From Spirosoma validum (GTDB lineage: Bacteria > Bacteroidota > Bacteroidia > Cytophagales > Spirosomataceae): DNA of 64,000 nucleotides. Of the stretch, positions 60,565 through 64,000 are shown piece by piece. The position numbers were made by a program, and so were the translations under genes. The stretch spans positions 62,001 to 126,000 of the forward strand of contig NZ_JACXAA010000010.1 in NCBI RefSeq assembly GCF_014699035.1, written 5' to 3'. Within the stretch, counting starts at the first letter, position 1; each line of letters begins with the position of its first letter. The notes beneath the pieces are model-generated. The model was not told where the DNA came from and did no database searches. It saw nothing but the letters and a program-made list of their open reading frames with translations.

Positions 60565-60938
60565 ATCGAGGCTAGTGCTCAGTAAATATATAACACTGCA
60601 AAGTAAGGAAATTTTAGAGCCTAGTATAACTCGTATACCTTAGCTGTACGAACGTGCGTTTTAAACCGGGTCTCATAGGGTTAGAGAAATAGGATTTGTA
60701 AATGACTGATAATTAATGACATAGTAAGTATTGCTCTGCTTTTGAAGGAATATTTATAGCATCCCGGTTAATAAATAATCTTACGTTTGTATGAAGTTGT
60801 TATCATAAGAATGGAAGGCGATTTACTTTTGTATCAAGAGAAATTAAATCTGAATTAAACCTTACTGTGTGACAATTGTCATAACTCATAGTGATTGAAA
60901 ATCGCTGAATATAACTTCTACCAACAGATTCAATACAT
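60565..60938. other. AT-rich upstream region with candidate -7 boxes
   Basis: No gene seen. It holds two TAnnTTTG matches on the plus strand: TACGTTTG at 60782-60789 and TACTTTTG at 60824-60831. The second has a TTG 24 bases upstream. Either could drive the small membrane-protein gene at 60939. Confidence 0.45.
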
Positions 60939-61151
60939 ATGCATAAAATTCTCCTTTTAATACTTATTAGTTTAGGTGCTTTAGTCGCCTTTACTGGTTA
61001 TTGCGCTGCGCTGATTGACTGGATTCAGGATTTTTCGGGCGGAGTTTATCAGAAAAATTACCTCGAAGCTGTACTCGAAACGGCAGGTCTAGGTATCTAT
61101 ACATTCTTGGGTATTCGGTTTTTCAATCGAAATTTGGGGTCATTTCGGTAA
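60939..61151 (+). CDS. Small membrane protein
   Basis: The 70-residue product has a first transmembrane helix at about residues 3-28 (ILLLILISLGALVAFTGYCA) and a second at about 48-62 (AVLETAGLGIYTFLGIRFF), with a short loop between and a basic end (NRNLGSFR). No conserved motif is known to me. It precedes a small lipoprotein gene by 32 bases, so they may be one transcript. Confidence 0.65.
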   Translation: MHKILLLILISLGALVAFTGYCAALIDWIQDFSGGVYQKNYLEAVLETAGLGIYTFLGIRFFNRNLGSFR

Positions 61152-61183
61152 GCGATTTTAATCTCGTTTTCAGTCCCAAGTTT

Positions 61184-61573
61184 ATGAAAGCCATTTTCTG
61201 GATATTATTGCTGTCTGTTTTTGCTTGTCAGGAACGTAAACAAGCTATGAAAGATAAGCCGGATGCTATTCGCGATTTGCTCATTGACCGATCATTCTGG
61301 CAGAGGAAAGCGGGGCCTCAACCGCAGGGGAGTATTGTAGGCACTCATCGCTTTACGATCACGAATACCTCACAACGCTACGTATACCAGCACATCAAAA
61401 TTCGGTTTGATTACTATGACCGTGGTTACCACAAGATCGACTCCGCACTGCATGTTATTGAGCGAACAATCGAGCCACGGAGTGCCATAAAAATTGATAC
61501 CGTAGAAACAAAGCTGAACAAAGAAGGGGCCATGACGGCAACAGCCACTATTGTAAATGCATCAGTGGATTAA
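61184..61573 (+). CDS. Small hypothetical lipoprotein
   Basis: The 129-residue product has a short hydrophobic signal ending SVFAC (Cys15), followed by QERKQ, so it is a likely lipoprotein. The mature part has beta strands typical of a single Ig-like fold: GSIVGTHRFTITNTSQRYVY, IKIRFDYYDRGYHKIDSALH, and IERTIEPRSAIKIDTVETKL. I recognise no family. It follows the small membrane-protein gene and may be co-transcribed. Confidence 0.68.
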   Translation: MKAIFWILLLSVFACQERKQAMKDKPDAIRDLLIDRSFWQRKAGPQPQGSIVGTHRFTITNTSQRYVYQHIKIRFDYYDRGYHKIDSALHVIERTIEPRSAIKIDTVETKLNKEGAMTATATIVNASVD

Positions 61574-61693
61574 TTCCGGTTGCCAGTCTGTATGCTGACC
61601 CTCGTTTATTGGTCAACGGCTATGGCCTTTCGGGCTAATTCATAACCTTCCGGCGAAACACCTGTTATCATAGTTTACTGAAATGAACGAACT

Positions 61694-62740
61694 ATGAGCG
61701 TTTCCATTCAAACAAAAGCTGTGCTGTGGGGCCTGGCGGGACTTGGCACCTGGGCCGCTACCAAAGCGTTACTAGCGCAGAAGCGAAAAATCGATTTTCG
61801 GGATAAGACTGTTGTGATTACGGGAGGCTCGCGTGGCCTGGGTCTCGAAATGGCACGATTGTTAGCTAAGGAAGGAGCAAACCTTGGCATTTGCGCCCGT
61901 GACGAGGAGGAACTCGACAGTGCTCAGGCGGAACTACAATCGTATGGTATCTCGGTGTACGCGCAAGTCTGCGATATTACCAATAAAACACAGATTGAGC
62001 ATTTTATCGAAAATGTGCATCAGGCTCTTGGTCCCGTTGATGTGCTAATTAATAATGCCGGTGTTATCACGGTGACGCCCTATGAGCATGCAACAGAAGC
62101 TGACTTTCGGGAGTCGATGGATACGAACTTCTGGGCGGCTTTCCATATGATCAATGCTGTGTTGCCGCAGATGCTGGCCCGTACAAAAAGCTCAACTGGA
62201 CGCGGACGTGTTGTGAACATTGCGTCATTTGGGGGTAAAGTTGCTATACCACACTTGTCTACGTATTCGACCAGTAAGTTTGCGTTGGTGGGCTATTCGG
62301 AAGGTTTACGGGCCGAGTTACAAAAAGACGGGATTTACGTAACGACCATCTGTCCGGGGCTAATTCGAACCGGAAGTCCACGTAACGCCATTTTTAAAGG
62401 CCAGAATGAGAAAGAATATGCTGTCTTTAAAATCAGTGATTCTGTGCCATTTTTCACGATCAATTCTGCAGAATGCGCCCGCGAAATTGTTGAAGCCTGC
62501 CGCTACGGTGAAGCCGAACGAATCATTACGTTACCGGCTAAAGTAGGAGCTGCCCTTCAGGGAGTAGCGCCGAACCTGATTTCTGAGCTGATGGCTATTG
62601 TGAGCGAAACACTTCCAGAGCCCGGAGGCATTGGCGAACGACGAGCGTTGGGTAGAGATAGTGAAACAAGCCTGTCTGAATCCGTACTGACAACGCTGAC
62701 CGATGAAGCGGCTGAACGCAATAACGAAACCCTTCATTAA
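61694..62740 (+). CDS. SDR family oxidoreductase with an N-terminal membrane segment
   Basis: The 348-residue protein begins with a short hydrophobic stretch (AVLWGLAGLGTWAATKALLA). A classical short-chain dehydrogenase follows: VVITGGSRGLGLEMARLLAK (Rossmann Gly motif), INNAGVITV, VVNIASFGGKVAIPHLSTYS with the Ser and the YSTSK tyrosine/lysine catalytic pair, and the late PGLIRTGSPRNA. The C-terminal 60 residues are acidic and helical (LGRDSETSLSESVLTTLTDE), which is longer than usual. It probably reduces ketones or alcohols with NAD(P)H; the substrate is unknown. Confidence 0.92.
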   Translation: MSVSIQTKAVLWGLAGLGTWAATKALLAQKRKIDFRDKTVVITGGSRGLGLEMARLLAKEGANLGICARDEEELDSAQAELQSYGISVYAQVCDITNKTQIEHFIENVHQALGPVDVLINNAGVITVTPYEHATEADFRESMDTNFWAAFHMINAVLPQMLARTKSSTGRGRVVNIASFGGKVAIPHLSTYSTSKFALVGYSEGLRAELQKDGIYVTTICPGLIRTGSPRNAIFKGQNEKEYAVFKISDSVPFFTINSAECAREIVEACRYGEAERIITLPAKVGAALQGVAPNLISELMAIVSETLPEPGGIGERRALGRDSETSLSESVLTTLTDEAAERNNETLH

Positions 62741-62924
62741 CCAATTCATTACGTAGCTCACGGATTAGAAAGGGATTAATTTCAATCCATTATAGCCAGC
62801 GTAAGCGATGCATTTTAAACAAGTATACAGTCAGTTTCGTTAAGTATGTATCCAGATAGCACTACATCAGTGCTATCTACTTATAAATCAATCACTCACT
62901 AATGGACCCAGGTCCAACACTGTT

Positions 62925-63209
62925 ATGAAAAAAGTAATCGTTGTTTTTGCTGCTATAGCATTATCACTAACAGCGGCTCAGGCTCAGGATAGCAAAGTGA
63001 AGAAAAAAGCGGAAACAGTTGAGGCAAAAGCTGAAGTAGCCGCTGACAAAGCTGATCTGAAAATGAATAAGGCAGAACGCAAAGCTGCCAAAATGAGTGG
63101 CGATAAAGAAGCGCTGAAAGAAGCCCGCAAAGACAGAGTAAAGAAAACGGGCGAGCTCATTAAAGACGAGGCTAAGAAAGACGTTAAAGTAGTCAAAGAA
63201 AAACTATAA
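62925..63209 (+). CDS. Small secreted Lys/Ala-rich helical protein
   Basis: The 94-residue product has a signal peptide (VIVVFAAIALSLTAAQAQ). The mature 74 residues are charged, with alternating Lys, Glu and Ala (KKKAETVEAKAEVAADKADL, EALKEARKDRVKKTGELIKD), predicting one long amphipathic or coiled helix. Similar short proteins are frequent in Spirosoma-like genomes, perhaps stress related. No cysteine or catalytic motif is present. A 16-bp terminator follows. Confidence 0.7.
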   Translation: MKKVIVVFAAIALSLTAAQAQDSKVKKKAETVEAKAEVAADKADLKMNKAERKAAKMSGDKEALKEARKDRVKKTGELIKDEAKKDVKVVKEKL

Positions 63210-63226
63210 GTTTGTTCTCAGACTAA

Positions 63227-63268
63227 ACACAAAAATACCCGCATTACATAAGGCGGGTATTTTTGTGT
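63227..63268. terminator. Bidirectional 16-bp perfect terminator hairpin
   Basis: acacaaaaatacccgc (63227-63242) pairs exactly with 63253-63268 around a 10-base loop. It lies between the rightward helical-protein gene and the leftward DUF6582 gene, and both strands show a T run within the stem. Confidence 0.85.
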
Positions 63269-63285
63269 TTACGTACTTTATACAA

Positions 63286-63543
63286 TTATTCGTCTTCTAT
63301 GGTTACGTCGTGCTTCTTGGCGGCTTTCTTAATACGATCTTTAATTATATCCACTTCATTAGCGTCGTATTTAGCCGCATTGTCTTTGTGATTGATATAG
63401 CTCCACGCTGCCCGAACATGCTCGGGCGTATCAATCGGATATTTTTTGTTTGTTCGGTCGGCGAATTCGACGTCGCCGTATTTGTGCTCACCTTCAGTCG
63501 GTTTGACATCGTCGCGCCGATCAATTTTCGAGTCAGTTGCCAT
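63286..63543 (-). CDS. DUF6582-like small protein
   Basis: The 85-residue protein has the pattern KYGDVEFADRTNKKYPIDTP, EHVRAAWSYINHKDNAAKYD and IIKDRIKKAAKKHDV, which fits DUF6582, a family that occurs in bacteria and in phage genomes. No signal peptide is present. The 'YPIDTPEHVRAAWSYI' core is the most conserved part. The function is unknown; the family is sometimes linked to phage head or DNA-related genes, but no phage gene is adjacent here. Confidence 0.75.
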   Translation of the reverse strand: MATDSKIDRRDDVKPTEGEHKYGDVEFADRTNKKYPIDTPEHVRAAWSYINHKDNAAKYDANEVDIIKDRIKKAAKKHDVTIEDE

Positions 63544-63624
63544 AATCGTTGAGGTTTTGTTTGTTTGCTTAAACGGTATTCAGCTACCAAAGGTTTATAG
63601 GCAATACAACCTCAATTTACACGT

Positions 63625-64000
63625 ATGTCAATTCTTTTTTCCCCGCTGTCGCTACGTAGCATCCAGCTTAAAAATCGTATTGTTGTTTCGCCCATGTGCC
63701 AGTATTCCAGCGAAGATGGTTTTTCAAACGACTGGCACCTGGTTCATCTCGGAAGCCGGGCCGTGGGTGGCGCCGGTTTGCTTATAACTGAAGCGGCTGC
63801 TGTTTCGCCGGAGGGACGTATCTCGCCCGATGACTTAGGTATCTGGAAAGATGAGCACATTGCAGGACTAAAACGTATCACTCAATTTATCCAGCAAAAT
63901 GGAGCTGTAGCTGGGATACAACTGGCTCACGCCGGTCGGAAAGCCAGTCATCAACGTCCATGGGAAGGCGGCACCGCGATTTCTCCAACCGAACCACGGG
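63625..64000 (+). CDS. Old Yellow Enzyme family NADH:flavin oxidoreductase (YqjM-like), cut by window edge
   Basis: The first 125 residues from ATG 63625 match the OYE barrel: LFSPLSLRSIQLKNRIVVSP, MCQYSSEDGF, WHLVHLGSRAVGGAGLLITE and VAGIQLAHAGRKASHQRPWE. The MCQYS motif and the LAHAGRK active-site strand point to the thermophilic-like YqjM subgroup, which uses FMN to reduce activated C=C bonds. The protein continues beyond the window. The upstream gene is divergent. Confidence 0.93.
   Translation, partial: MSILFSPLSLRSIQLKNRIVVSPMCQYSSEDGFSNDWHLVHLGSRAVGGAGLLITEAAAVSPEGRISPDDLGIWKDEHIAGLKRITQFIQQNGAVAGIQLAHAGRKASHQRPWEGGTAISPTEPR

Noticed and set aside
63265..63552. 95-codon plus-strand frame opposite the DUF6582 gene
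   Set aside because: The minus-strand product fits a known family, while the Phe/Ile/Val-rich antisense product looks like a shadow.

Overview
The window looks like chromosomal DNA of a member of the Bacteroidota, most like Spirosoma or a relative in the Cytophagales. The evidence is a gliding-motility-type (T9SS type B) C-terminal domain behind SprB repeats, a GWxTD lipoprotein, CarboxypepD_reg/DUF5686 and PorT-like outer-membrane proteins, TAnnTTTG promoter boxes, and starts without Shine-Dalgarno sequences. I saw no rRNA, tRNA or CRISPR array.

Layout. 1-10.9 kb: ordinary envelope and signalling genes (S9 and CocE-type hydrolases, VOC protein, a seven-PAS histidine kinase, a PorT-like barrel, a TonB-receptor-like protein). 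11-26.4 kb: a gene-poor accessory stretch with large secreted adhesin-like proteins, orphan small genes, strong hairpins and decayed mobile-element genes (IS3 transposase end, frameshifted DUF3987 gene, excisionase-type HTH with an internal stop). 26.3-28.3 kb: a GIY-YIG protein divergent from a small HTH protein, then an M23 peptidase. 28.4-30.5 kb: the remains of an RlaP-type nucleotidyltransferase, then a two-gene unit of a 51-residue peptide ending in NCPACGMG and a DUF692/MNIO-type iron oxidase. This is the best candidate for an undescribed system: a ribosomally made, cysteine-modified peptide. 30.7-34.6 kb: secreted protein, pth, SprB-repeat protein, pyrR-like gene. 34.8-42.7 kb: DUF5686 protein, fdhD, lipid kinase, App1 phosphatase, and a YdeP-type molybdopterin oxidoreductase, whose sulfur insertion FdhD probably serves. 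42.8-45.2 kb: secreted glucose/sorbosone dehydrogenase-like protein. 45.9-64 kb: housekeeping and small cell-envelope genes (methyltransferases, GWxTD protein, rlmB-like gene, cytochrome c, VRR-NUC protein, two DUF2157-type membrane proteins, vapBC, pgk, TPR protein, zinc-ribbon and Nif3 pair, SDR, DUF6582, and the start of an Old Yellow Enzyme).

A recurring theme is a C-terminal module of about 140 residues, ending in DADKxEYFQ, found on three otherwise unrelated secreted proteins (ends at 15066, 23902 and 42782) with a decayed copy near 26 kb. It behaves like a mobile C-terminal cassette and may be a surface-anchoring or sorting module.
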